This document shows positions 1-7,564 of a stretch of 36,423 nucleotides of DNA, piece after piece (the first letter of the stretch is position 1; each line of letters starts with the position of its first letter). Below the pieces are notes generated by a model. That model was given only the letters and a program-made list of their open reading frames with translations, was not told the origin of the DNA and did no database searches. The stretch lies in NCBI GenBank assembly GCA_002315335.1, contig DCGW01000010.1, forward strand, positions 1 to 36,423. The letters run 5' to 3'. A program made the position numbers and the translations under genes. This stretch comes from Firmicutes bacterium UBA1768. GTDB taxonomy: Bacteria; Bacillota; Clostridia; Peptostreptococcales; Anaerovoracaceae.

Positions 1-118
1 TGTCCCCCTTTGTCAACAAGTTTTTGTTGTTTTTCCAAAAGTTTTTTATATATCCTCGGTGGGCATTTTTCAAGCATTTTTCGACTTTGATTATGTCAAA
101 ATAATTGTGTTATTACCT

Positions 119-376
119 TTAATATTCGTCGTCAAATTCATCATCTATCGGGTACTCATTCAGCTCCGGAAAATCCAGGAATTCGCTCACAGTCATATTA
201 AATGTAACCGCAATCTGATGCAGCGTCCTTATTTTAGGATTTTTACTGCCGCCTCGAACGATATTATCCAAAGTGGATTGCTTTACTCCACTTAGAGTCG
301 ACAATCTGTTGATGGTATAGTCATACTCTTCACATAGCTCCATAATGCGCCTCGCATATATTTCGTAATACTCCAT
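119..376 (-). CDS. small XRE-family helix-turn-helix regulator
   Basis: An 85-residue protein made almost entirely of one Cro/CI-type helix-turn-helix (residues about 7-65). The recognition region reads roughly INRLSTLSGVKQSTLDNIVRG, followed by the family's usual IRTLHQIAVTFNMTVSEFL helices. The C-terminal 15 residues are very acidic (DDEFDDEY end). I chose the ATG at 374-376 because GAGGA lies five bases upstream; a longer in-frame start at 424 has no such site and would fall inside the leader. It sits downstream of comF with a 121-bp gap that holds a TATAAT box and an 18-bp palindrome, so it probably has its own promoter and may repress itself. No toxin, phage or transfer gene is adjacent. 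The fold assignment is secure; target genes are unknown. Confidence 0.85.
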   Translation of the reverse strand: MEYYEIYARRIMELCEEYDYTINRLSTLSGVKQSTLDNIVRGGSKNPKIRTLHQIAVTFNMTVSEFLDFPELNEYPIDDEFDDEY

Positions 377-445
377 ATTATCCTCGCTTTTCAATCTGTG
401 ACAATAATTTATGTGAAGTATCATAGCAAAGCCGCATATCCGCTT

Positions 446-463
446 TTACCCGTGCATGGGTAA
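446..463. promoter_or_regulatory. palindrome, candidate operator of the XRE regulator
   Basis: TTACCC-GTGCAT-GGGTAA is an 18-bp palindrome with perfect 6-bp arms and a nearly symmetric centre. It begins about nine bases downstream of a TATAAT on the minus strand, so it would cover the transcription start of the regulator gene. No T-run follows on either strand, which argues against a terminator. Binding by the neighbouring XRE protein is inference from position and symmetry. Confidence 0.5.
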
Positions 464-471
464 CGTTGCGC

Positions 472-500
472 ATTATAGATTAAAAAAAATTATTTAATTA
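472..500 (-). promoter_or_regulatory. probable promoter of the XRE regulator
   Basis: The minus strand has a perfect TATAAT at 472-477. The region one helical spacing upstream (495-500) is A/T-rich but a poor match to TTGACA, and overlaps the end of comF. An activator-independent but weak promoter is plausible; the -35 is uncertain. Confidence 0.45.
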
Positions 501-1295
501 AACATTATCGAATTTTTCCATCATAGGAGATGCAAAAGCGGCGAGAATAATCTTAGTCGCACCCTCATTTATTAACACCTTCGCGCAGGCATTAGCCGTG
601 CTTCCTGTAGTTACAAGGTCGTCTATCAGAAGAATTCTCTTTCCTATGAACATCTCGCCGTCTACAACAGCAAATGCTTCTCTAATATTTGTTCTCCTCT
701 CTTCTGCAGACAGACCGCTCATTGGTCTTGTCATTTTTGTCCTGATCAGCTTTCTTTTTAATACAGGCTTGTCTCGCAGGCGTCCGATTTCCTCAGCTAA
801 CAGCGTCGTCTGACAAAAGCCCCTCAGCTTTTCCTTTGCCCTGAACATCGGCACCGGAACTATCAGGTCAAAGCCGCCCGCTTCAACAAGTGCTCCATCC
901 ATAATTTCTGCCATAGGCCTTGACATCCAGGCATTGCCTCCATATTTATACTTATAAATGATAGACTTTACACCGTCCGTATACACGAGGCAGGCAAGGC
1001 CCTTGTCGAAAACAGGTTCATGAGCTCCGCAGTTTTTACACAGGTCACCGGTTTTTCCCTCAACAAAGCTGCCGCACCTCGGACACGTTGGCGGCCTCCT
1101 ATATAAAATACCCTCCCTGCAGCTATCGCAGAGAGAGTATTTTTCTTCCTTCTTTATGGGTTTTGAACAGCTGATACAATATAAGTTTTCCGGGAACAGC
1201 ACCTCAAAAATACTATTCCTTATTAATCTTTTTTTCAAAGCCTCACTCCTTCCAAAAAATGGAAAACAGGCGAATTTTCGTTCACCCGTCCTCAT
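498..1295 (-). CDS. comF: ComF family phosphoribosyltransferase-fold protein
   Basis: 265 residues, typical for ComF/GntX. The N-terminal third carries two zinc-ribbon-like cysteine sets (C40, C43, C56, C59 and C71, C74, C86, C89). The rest is a type I phosphoribosyltransferase fold with the PRPP-binding signature ILLIDDLVTTGST at 221-233. In Bacillus ComFC is needed for DNA uptake in transformation, probably on the cytoplasmic side with the ComFA helicase; the family also exists in species not known to be competent. No comFA is next to it. Instead it overlaps the end of recD2 by four bases (ATGA), so its translation is probably coupled to that helicase, which gives it a DNA-processing context. 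The ribosome site is weak, as expected for a coupled start. Confidence 0.92.
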   Translation of the reverse strand: MRTGERKFACFPFFGRSEALKKRLIRNSIFEVLFPENLYCISCSKPIKKEEKYSLCDSCREGILYRRPPTCPRCGSFVEGKTGDLCKNCGAHEPVFDKGLACLVYTDGVKSIIYKYKYGGNAWMSRPMAEIMDGALVEAGGFDLIVPVPMFRAKEKLRGFCQTTLLAEEIGRLRDKPVLKRKLIRTKMTRPMSGLSAEERRTNIREAFAVVDGEMFIGKRILLIDDLVTTGSTANACAKVLINEGATKIILAAFASPMMEKFDNV

Positions 1296-3508
1296 TCATA
1301 TTCTAAAAACACCTTTAACCTATCACAAAGTCCCGAGTTCCTGTGGGCAATAGTGTTATTGTTCACCATCATTTCCATAATTGCCGGATTTCCTACCAGA
1401 ACAACAAGCTGCTTCGCCCTGGTCACCGCGGTATAGAACAGGTTCCTCGTTGCCATTATCGGAGGGATCCACATCATCGGCATAATAACAACCGGATACT
1501 CACTGCCCTGACTCTTATGTACCGTTACCGCATATGCAAGCTCCAGTTCATCAATAGTCAGCGCATCATATACTGCAAGCCTGACCTCGTCAAAAACTAC
1601 AGATACTTCATTATATTCAGTATCTATGTTCATTATATATCCTACGTCGCCATTGAAAACACCCTTGCCGTCAGACATATCCTTCAGGTTTTTCCACTCC
1701 ATGTCGTAGTTGTTCCTGACCTGCATAACCTTGTCGCCGGGTCTGAAAACCTTGTTCTTAAACTCCTTTTCCGGAGCACCCGCCAGTCTCGGATTAAGAA
1801 CCTCCTGCAGCACCGCATTAAGATTGGCAGTACCAAGCGGCCCCTTTTTCACAGGACTCAAAACCTGACACCTGCGCACCGGATCAAAATCCTCCACGAA
1901 GGTTCCGAGTCTCCTTGTACAAAGCTGCTTTATGGTATCAACTATTTCCTCCGCTCCATTCTTTTTCAGAAAAAAGAAATCCTTTTCCTTCTCATTATAA
2001 TACGGATTCTCCCCACGGTTTATCCTATGGGCATTTACAACTATCAGGCTTTCCTCAGCCTGCCTGAATATTTTCTCCAATCGAACCGTAGTAATAATTT
2101 CACTGTCAATTATATCGCGGAGCACATTTCCCGCTCCCACCGGCGGCAGCTGATCGGCGTCTCCCACAAGCACAAGCCTGGCATCAGCCTTTACCGCCCT
2201 CAGCAATGCATCCATCAGAGAAATATCTATCATAGACGCTTCATCGATTACTATTACATCTTCATCAAGCGGATTGTCCGCATTTCTCGAAAACGACATA
2301 AAATCCCTACCGTCATCATCGTAGGAATATTCCAACAAACGATGAATGGTCTTAGCCTCATAACCCGAGGTTTCGGTAATTCGCTTGGCCGCCCTCCCAG
2401 TTGGAGCTGCAACCGCAGTATTGAAGCCGCCCTCATCAAACATCCTGAGAATGGTATTTATTATAGTAGTTTTGCCCGTGCCCGGTCCTCCCGTTATTAC
2501 ACAAACGCCGTTTTCACAGGCAGTTTTAACAGCATTTTTCTGCTCAGCCTCAAGCTTAATCGAAAGACTCGCCTCTGTTTTCGCGATAAGCCCCTCCACA
2601 TCGGCCATCACCGCTTTCTGTTTTCCGCCGTTAAGCCTCACAAGGTTTTTGCACACATGGGTTTCCGCAAGGTACAGCCCCATTAAAAACACGCAGTTTC
2701 TGCCATTGAGGTTTTCAATTCTGACCTGACCCTTAAACGGCAGGTTTTCCAGAACCTCTCCAATGCGTACGCTGTCAATATTCAAAACAAGTCCCGCCTC
2801 TTCGATAAGCTCCTCCGTTGCCAGAAATGTATGACCGCTTCCGGTTTCTCTCGTAAGAATATATTTAAGTCCTGACTCTATTCTAAAGTCGCTGTCCCTT
2901 TCTATCCCAAGCTTTTCCGCAATCGCATCGGCCATCTTGAAGCCAATCCCCCAAACATCATCAACCAATCTATATGGGTTTTCTTCTATTTTTGCAATCG
3001 AATCGGCACCATACTGCCTGTGAATCTTTGCGGCAAGAGAAACAGAAATTCCATGCTTCTGGAGAAACATAACAAGCTGCCTTAGTTCTATCATATCGCT
3101 AAAGCTTTCTGTTATGCGGGCAAGACCCTTTTCACCAATACCGCTCACCTCGAGCAGTCTTTCCGGTGTCTTTTCTATCACCTCAAAGGTTTCCTCACCA
3201 AAGGCCTCAACAATGCGGGCAGCCATTTTTTTGCCTATGCCCTTAACAGACCCCGAGGCAAGAAAAGCCTCAATCGCCTCAGCATCACCAGGCGCAGCCT
3301 CCTCATATGATTCAAAGGAAAACTGCTCTCCATATGTGGGATGAATTACCATTTTTCCCATTAATTGGTATTCACAACCCAGGCGCGGCATTATCATATT
3401 TCCGACAACAGTGATTTCGTCCCCGTCCTTGTCTCTGACTTCACCTACCATATAGTAGTTGTCCTTATTATAGAAGATAATTTCACTAAGCTTGCCGCTT
3501 AACTCCAT
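1292..3508 (-). CDS. recD2: RecD2-type ATP-dependent DNA helicase
   Basis: 738 residues, the usual RecD2 size; RecD2 acts without RecBC and moves 5'-3'. The N-terminal part (about 85-195) holds tandem helix-hairpin-helix elements (GSVKGIGKKMA, VSGIGEKGLA, VWGIGFKMA). The superfamily 1B motor follows, with Walker A GGPGTGKTT at 340-348, DEAS at 422-425, GDADQLPPVGAG at 449-460, and the late motifs AVTVHKSQGSE and FYTAVTRAK near the C-terminus. All motor motifs look intact. The family is linked to replication-fork and recombination repair. ATG at 3506-3508 is preceded by AAAGGAGAG. It begins 29 bp after yhaM and overlaps comF, so the three are likely co-transcribed. Confidence 0.96.
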   Translation of the reverse strand: MELSGKLSEIIFYNKDNYYMVGEVRDKDGDEITVVGNMIMPRLGCEYQLMGKMVIHPTYGEQFSFESYEEAAPGDAEAIEAFLASGSVKGIGKKMAARIVEAFGEETFEVIEKTPERLLEVSGIGEKGLARITESFSDMIELRQLVMFLQKHGISVSLAAKIHRQYGADSIAKIEENPYRLVDDVWGIGFKMADAIAEKLGIERDSDFRIESGLKYILTRETGSGHTFLATEELIEEAGLVLNIDSVRIGEVLENLPFKGQVRIENLNGRNCVFLMGLYLAETHVCKNLVRLNGGKQKAVMADVEGLIAKTEASLSIKLEAEQKNAVKTACENGVCVITGGPGTGKTTIINTILRMFDEGGFNTAVAAPTGRAAKRITETSGYEAKTIHRLLEYSYDDDGRDFMSFSRNADNPLDEDVIVIDEASMIDISLMDALLRAVKADARLVLVGDADQLPPVGAGNVLRDIIDSEIITTVRLEKIFRQAEESLIVVNAHRINRGENPYYNEKEKDFFFLKKNGAEEIVDTIKQLCTRRLGTFVEDFDPVRRCQVLSPVKKGPLGTANLNAVLQEVLNPRLAGAPEKEFKNKVFRPGDKVMQVRNNYDMEWKNLKDMSDGKGVFNGDVGYIMNIDTEYNEVSVVFDEVRLAVYDALTIDELELAYAVTVHKSQGSEYPVVIMPMMWIPPIMATRNLFYTAVTRAKQLVVLVGNPAIMEMMVNNNTIAHRNSGLCDRLKVFLEYE

Positions 3509-3537
3509 AAGCCTGCTCTCCTTTTGGGGGTGGTAAA

Positions 3538-4518
3538 CTAATCATTCAATACACTATCTTTAAACTTGTAGAGCTGCCTGTTTTCCATGCTCCATATTTT
3601 TTCCGAGAAGCTTCCCGGTTCAACGCCGCGAAGATTTTTCTCCACATCGTACAGCCTTGCATCCATCATGTCAAGGTGGTGCAGAAGCTCTGCCTCGGCA
3701 AACATAGGCTTTTTAGGGCTTCCGAATTCCGGCTCATAGTGGTGAGAAAGAATCATATGCTCTATTCCTATCTTCTTTTCCTCAGCCATTCCTATTTCAA
3801 CCGCAACCTCTTCTATCATTTTTATTCCCTGAATTATGTGCCCAAGCATCTGCCCCTCAAAGGTATAGGTTCCGGCAACACCGTTTTCGTCCGAATCAAT
3901 TTCATATATTTTTGCAATATCATGCAGAATAACGCCTGTGAAGATGTAGTCGCGCCTGATAACCGGATAAATATCGCATAAAGCCTCAGCCGAAAGAAGC
4001 ATTCTGTACACGTGATACATCAGGCCGCCTCTGATTGCGTGGTGGTTTTTTGATGCAGCAGGATAGTAAAGCAGCCTATCCTTGTGCCTGTCCATCATAG
4101 TAAGAGTCAGCTTCTTCAATTCCGTATCTGTTATTGTCTCAGCAGCCTGTCTTATTCTGTCAAACATTACACTTCCCTCAAGCGGCGCAGATGGAACCAT
4201 TTTGGACAGGTCCACAGCATCCTCCTCGGTAGGCATTCGGAATTTAATAATTTTCATCTGGTTGCTGCCGTTGTACTCGTTGATAAGCCCCCTGACCTTT
4301 ACAATGTCTCCCGCTTTGACATTTTTTATTTCAGCAGCCTCGGGAAGCTTTAAGTCCCACAGCATTCCCTGTATTTCTCCAGTTTTGTCTCCAAGAAATA
4401 CAGACGCATATTCACCGCCCTTGTTCGAAGTCCTTATAGTACATGACTTTACAAGGAGAAATGCATCAACCCTGTCTCCCGGCTTATAATCTATTATATT
4501 CTTTTCCATTAATTCCAT
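3538..4518 (-). CDS. yhaM: YhaM-like 3'-5' exoribonuclease (OB fold + HD domain)
   Basis: 326 residues. The N-terminal OB-fold (about 10-97) contains VRGLINEYNGSNQMKI. A metal-dependent HD domain follows, with H160, H169, the H199-D200 pair in GVILHDIAKIYEI, GH at 226-227 and the H259-H260 pair. This OB-HD arrangement and length match YhaM, a 3'-5' exonuclease of low-GC Gram-positives that trims RNA ends and also acts on single-stranded DNA. ATG at 4516-4518 is chosen because AGAGG lies just upstream; a second Met three codons in is less well placed. It heads the yhaM-recD2-comF group. Confidence 0.92.
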   Translation of the reverse strand: MELMEKNIIDYKPGDRVDAFLLVKSCTIRTSNKGGEYASVFLGDKTGEIQGMLWDLKLPEAAEIKNVKAGDIVKVRGLINEYNGSNQMKIIKFRMPTEEDAVDLSKMVPSAPLEGSVMFDRIRQAAETITDTELKKLTLTMMDRHKDRLLYYPAASKNHHAIRGGLMYHVYRMLLSAEALCDIYPVIRRDYIFTGVILHDIAKIYEIDSDENGVAGTYTFEGQMLGHIIQGIKMIEEVAVEIGMAEEKKIGIEHMILSHHYEPEFGSPKKPMFAEAELLHHLDMMDARLYDVEKNLRGVEPGSFSEKIWSMENRQLYKFKDSVLND

Positions 4519-4541
4519 AACAACCTCTGTTCTTTCAATAC

Positions 4542-4571
4542 ATTGTAATTATCATTCATATCATATCACAA
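4542..4571 (-). promoter_or_regulatory. possible yhaM promoter
   Basis: Minus strand TTGTGA (4566-4571), 18 bp, TACAAT (4542-4547), about 24 bases before the yhaM start. Both hexamers are imperfect, and the -35 lies in the T-tract of the terminator just upstream. Confidence 0.4.
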
Positions 4572-4598
4572 AAAGATGAGGCAATAAACCTCATCTTT
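4568..4598 (-). terminator. Rho-independent terminator of the YdbC-like gene
   Basis: On the minus strand a perfect 10-bp stem AAAGATGAGG / CCTCATCTTT (4589-4598 and 4572-4581) with a seven-base loop runs into TTTTTGTG. It lies 12 bases after the stop of the YdbC-like gene. Confidence 0.8.
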
Positions 4599-4610
4599 CT
4601 GTTTATCTTA

Positions 4611-4838
4611 TCATTTTGTCTCGGCTATTTCGTTTAGAATATCTCTTAACTTAGCCGCCTCTTCTTCGGAAAAGGTAAGTCCCTTTCCCATTTTCTTGTG
4701 GTCGGGAGCCCAGTCTCTTATGTCAAGCTTAGGCTCTCTTCCGTTCCAGCTGACATAATTGACCTCTTTTCTCCAGCCCTTATCGCCCTCATAAAGGACT
4801 CCTACATTTTTTGTGATTTCAAATCTGAATTCTTCCAT
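4611..4838 (-). CDS. YdbC/PC4-like single-stranded nucleic-acid-binding protein
   Basis: A 75-residue protein beginning MEEFRFEITKNVGVL. It has the YVSWNGREPKLDIRDWAPDHKKMGKGLTF core of the bacterial YdbC family, which shares the PC4/p15 coactivator fold; lactococcal YdbC binds single-stranded DNA. The C-terminal helix (EEEAAKLRDILNEI) is as expected. The start at 4836-4838 is supported by GGAGG four bases upstream. A longer in-frame opening to 4913 would run through a near-consensus promoter at 4885-4913 and is rejected. It is flanked by its own promoter and terminator, so it is probably monocistronic. The role in this organism is not shown. Confidence 0.88.
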   Translation of the reverse strand: MEEFRFEITKNVGVLYEGDKGWRKEVNYVSWNGREPKLDIRDWAPDHKKMGKGLTFSEEEAAKLRDILNEIAETK

Positions 4839-4884
4839 AGTTCCTCCGGTAATAAAAGACTCTCCGGCGATTTGCTGTTTCCAT

Positions 4885-4913
4885 ATTTTACCATTTATTG
4901 AAAAAATATGCAA
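4885..4913 (-). promoter_or_regulatory. promoter of the YdbC-like gene
   Basis: Minus strand TTGCAT (4908-4913), exactly 17 bp, TAAAAT (4885-4890), with TGG directly before the -10. A start near 4878 gives a leader of about 40 bases and fixes the short start of the gene. Confidence 0.75.
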
Positions 4914-4924
4914 CCACTTTTTCT

Positions 4925-6868
4925 CTATAAATCTATTCTGTCCTTGCCTATTCCAACTATGAAACCAAAATCGCTCACCGCAATATTATATGCTGCGATG
5001 CTCGCCATCACAAGCTGATTTGCCTGGTAAACCGAAATCTGAGCCTCTCTGACATCCGCCATAGTTGCCATTCCGTTTTCGTACATCAGACGCTTTACAG
5101 CATAGCCATCCTGTGCAAGCTCTGCTGTCTTGTTTGCAGACTCAACCGCATCATACTTATTAAGCATATCAATATATGCGCTTCTGACCTCTATCTCAAG
5201 GTTTTTAAGGAGGGCATCCTTTGAATTCTCAAGAGTTTTTACCGTGTTCTGAGCTGTCAGATAATCCGAACCCGACTTGTCGGTGTCTTCCTTGCCATCA
5301 AGGTGATTTAGATTAAGCGCTGCCATTTCGCAGCCGTAGTCAACAGCAAGCACGGTAAGACGATTTGCCTTTGCAGCACCGATGTATTCCTCAACAGACT
5401 TTGAAGGGAATTTTACCGCAGCCAGACTGTCTGTGAGCGAGATGTTGGTCTGAACATCATTCCCTAAGAGGATGTTGAAGCTCATAATTGCCTTTTCAAG
5501 GGCTGCCTTAGCCTCCTTGACAGTCTGCTCTGCCTGTATAACCGCGGCCTCCTGAGCCTTTACTTCTATTTTTGCGACAGTTCCCACCTCATACTTGAGG
5601 TTAATAATATCCATTAAATCGTTCTGAACCTCAAGGTTATCCTCATTTACCTTTAGATTTTCTCTTGCCTGAAGAACTCCGTAGTAAAGGGAAACAGCCT
5701 GGCTCTCAATAGCATTAAGCTCCGCCTTATTGTTGTTGTCAATGTTAGCCTCACAGAAGTCTCTCTGCCTGACCGCAAGCCCTCTGCTGAATTCAAGCTC
5801 CGGAATCTGTTTTTCGATTTCGGCGATCCCGTCCTGAATTGTCGGTATGCTTTCCTCGGCTTCTTCAAACTGGGACTTTGTATCGCTGTACTTTCCGGTG
5901 AAAAATGCTGCAACTAAAAGCAGCTTCTTCTTTGCCAGAGTCTCGTTAATAGTTTGCAGCGTTTCCTGAAGCTCTGCCTTTTTATCCTTCAGCTGCTGAA
6001 TGCCGTCATCAACATCGGCAATGTTCTCTTTATATTTGGCAAGCTTTGCCTCATCTGCCGCCTTATTTGCATTGGCGGTATCCGCAAGAACCCCCTCAGT
6101 CTGCATCAGCGAAACAGCTTTTATCAGGGAAAGCGAAACTCCGTCACCGTCAATCCACTCGTATCTTCCATCGTTATAAATATGCGCTTTGGTTGACGAC
6201 GCAGGCAAAGCCTTCTTTCCTTCTTCCTGCAGCCTTTCAAGAACAGCTGAAACCATCAGCGCAGCATCTCCTCTGGTTGCCGGAGCATTGTAGTTCAGGT
6301 CCGCATCACCGTTTTCTTCAAGCACGTTTAATACTTCCGTGTATATTCCAAGCTTTTCGGCCATAATCCGGTAGTTGTCCGGCCAGCTGCCTGCGAGGTC
6401 GTCCTCATCAAAGCCGCAGCCTCTTACCAGCATTGCAGAAAGCTCGTTATAGGTTACATTTGCAGATGGTTTGAAGGTTTTATCCTCATATCCGGTAATA
6501 ACACCCATTGCACTTGCATAATTGATACTCTCATAAGCCCATGAGTCTTCGGAAACATCGGAATATCCGCAATCCTTTGCATCATTCAGCTTGTCTGCAC
6601 TCGGGCCCATCGCTCTGGTTACAACGGCACAGATTTCTTCCCTCGAAATCGGGTTCCCCGGTTTAAAGCTTCCGTCAGGATAACCGCTTATTATCGATTG
6701 TTCGGCAAGCTTTTCAACCACAGTTTCGTACGGAGAACCATTCAGATCAGAAAAAGCTCCCGCAAAAGAAACAGTTGTCACGCTGAGCGACATGGTTATC
6801 ACCAGTGCTGCCGAGAGAAAAACCGCTATCGCCTTTCTTCCGGTTCTTGTTCCGCTAATACTCTTCAT
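4925..6868 (-). CDS. SLH-domain protein with TolC-like helical efflux-duct repeats
   Basis: 647 residues from the ATG at 6866-6868, which has AAGGAG upstream. A Sec signal peptide covers residues 1 to about 36 (cleavage near SFA|GAF). Three S-layer homology domains follow, at about 38-87, 101-150 and 162-211, with the motif position reading SREE, TYNE and TRGD. Long amphipathic helices occupy about 270-415, then two TolC-family repeats (about 382-468 and 551-641) with tip motifs YEVGTVAKIEV (426-436) and YENGMATMADV (596-606). These match the outer-membrane efflux family. At both points where TolC inserts membrane beta-hairpins there are only short loops (about 313-331 and 522-536). Known: SLH domains bind secondary cell-wall polymers. 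Inferred: a wall-anchored helical conduit for the RND pump encoded upstream. It is last in the operon, 51 bp after tetR; a small GCGGA-UUU-UCCGC hairpin (6884-6896) lies just before its ribosome site. No terminator is obvious after its stop. Confidence 0.88.
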   Translation of the reverse strand: MKSISGTRTGRKAIAVFLSAALVITMSLSVTTVSFAGAFSDLNGSPYETVVEKLAEQSIISGYPDGSFKPGNPISREEICAVVTRAMGPSADKLNDAKDCGYSDVSEDSWAYESINYASAMGVITGYEDKTFKPSANVTYNELSAMLVRGCGFDEDDLAGSWPDNYRIMAEKLGIYTEVLNVLEENGDADLNYNAPATRGDAALMVSAVLERLQEEGKKALPASSTKAHIYNDGRYEWIDGDGVSLSLIKAVSLMQTEGVLADTANANKAADEAKLAKYKENIADVDDGIQQLKDKKAELQETLQTINETLAKKKLLLVAAFFTGKYSDTKSQFEEAEESIPTIQDGIAEIEKQIPELEFSRGLAVRQRDFCEANIDNNNKAELNAIESQAVSLYYGVLQARENLKVNEDNLEVQNDLMDIINLKYEVGTVAKIEVKAQEAAVIQAEQTVKEAKAALEKAIMSFNILLGNDVQTNISLTDSLAAVKFPSKSVEEYIGAAKANRLTVLAVDYGCEMAALNLNHLDGKEDTDKSGSDYLTAQNTVKTLENSKDALLKNLEIEVRSAYIDMLNKYDAVESANKTAELAQDGYAVKRLMYENGMATMADVREAQISVYQANQLVMASIAAYNIAVSDFGFIVGIGKDRIDL

Positions 6869-6919
6869 TGTTTTCTCCTTGCCGCGGAAAATCCGCATTC
6901 TATCGGTCAATAATTAATA

Positions 6920-7564
6920 TCAGAATCCTATCCCTTTGACAATATAGTCCACTATCATTTCCCTGTCTATTGCAAGCCCCTTGGAGTAAATGGCTTCTCC
7001 GCTTCCGGCCTGCTTATCGTTAATAAGGTTAAGCATATATGATGCAATCAGAAGCACCGTGACTGAAGTTGCTTTTTCAACCGCCGCCTCATCCATGGGC
7101 GGCAGTCCCGACCTTTCTCTTCTTTTAGCCTCATCGCTTATTATTGTCCTTATTCTTTCCCACTGGTCATCGGTCATCTCCTTGACAACCTTCATTGCAC
7201 CTGCAGAATCCACATCGGTGTTTTCCACAACCTGATTAAAAAACATTTTTGCATAAAGACCATATCTCTCAATCATTTTTTCCGAGCCGCTCAGGTACAC
7301 ATCCAGTCGTTTTCTTATTCCGGCCTCTTCGGTCAGCATAGCCGCTTCCGAGTAAAACTCCATGTAATCTACAAGCACTATATCCTTGATAACATCAAGC
7401 ATAAGGTCCTCTTTGCGGGAAAAGTATTCATATACGGTTCCCTTTCCTATGCCAGCCCTCATTGCAATATCTATAATTCTGGTTCCGTCATAGCCCCGCT
7501 CCTTGAACAGGTCTATTGCAGCCTTCATAATCCTAAGCCGTTTATCACTTTTCAACTTCGCCAT
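6920..7564 (-). CDS. TetR/AcrR family transcriptional repressor
   Basis: 214 residues from ATG 7562-7564. The N-terminal helix-turn-helix (about 14-60) has the classic order: MKAAIDLFKERGYDGTRI, then IAMRAGIGKGTVYEYFSRKEDL. The C-terminal ligand-binding domain is divergent, as usual. The gene overlaps the end of the RND gene by 20 bp and precedes the SLH-TolC gene, so the repressor is made from the operon it probably controls; candidate operators lie at 11867-11880 and 11925-11938. The start is uncertain: AGGAGG touches this ATG directly, which is too close for normal use, whereas a TTG three codons later (7553-7555) sits nine bases from it. A much longer in-frame start at 7651 lacks support. 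Confidence 0.9.
   Translation of the reverse strand: MAKLKSDKRLRIMKAAIDLFKERGYDGTRIIDIAMRAGIGKGTVYEYFSRKEDLMLDVIKDIVLVDYMEFYSEAAMLTEEAGIRKRLDVYLSGSEKMIERYGLYAKMFFNQVVENTDVDSAGAMKVVKEMTDDQWERIRTIISDEAKRRERSGLPPMDEAAVEKATSVTVLLIASYMLNLINDKQAGSGEAIYSKGLAIDREMIVDYIVKGIGF

Noticed and set aside
11..16. TTGACA on the minus strand at the window edge
   Set aside because: A matching -10 would lie outside the window, so it cannot be called. A second TTGACA at 94-99 has no -10 at a proper distance.
63..82. Two copies of GCATTTTTC two bases apart at the left edge
   Set aside because: Short A/T-rich direct repeat in a 118-bp gap; no more than chance can be claimed.
1343..2686. Long open frame on the plus strand opposite recD2
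   Set aside because: It lies entirely antisense to the intact recD2 gene, has no ribosome site, and the translation (R/H/Y-rich) shows no domain; it is a shadow frame.
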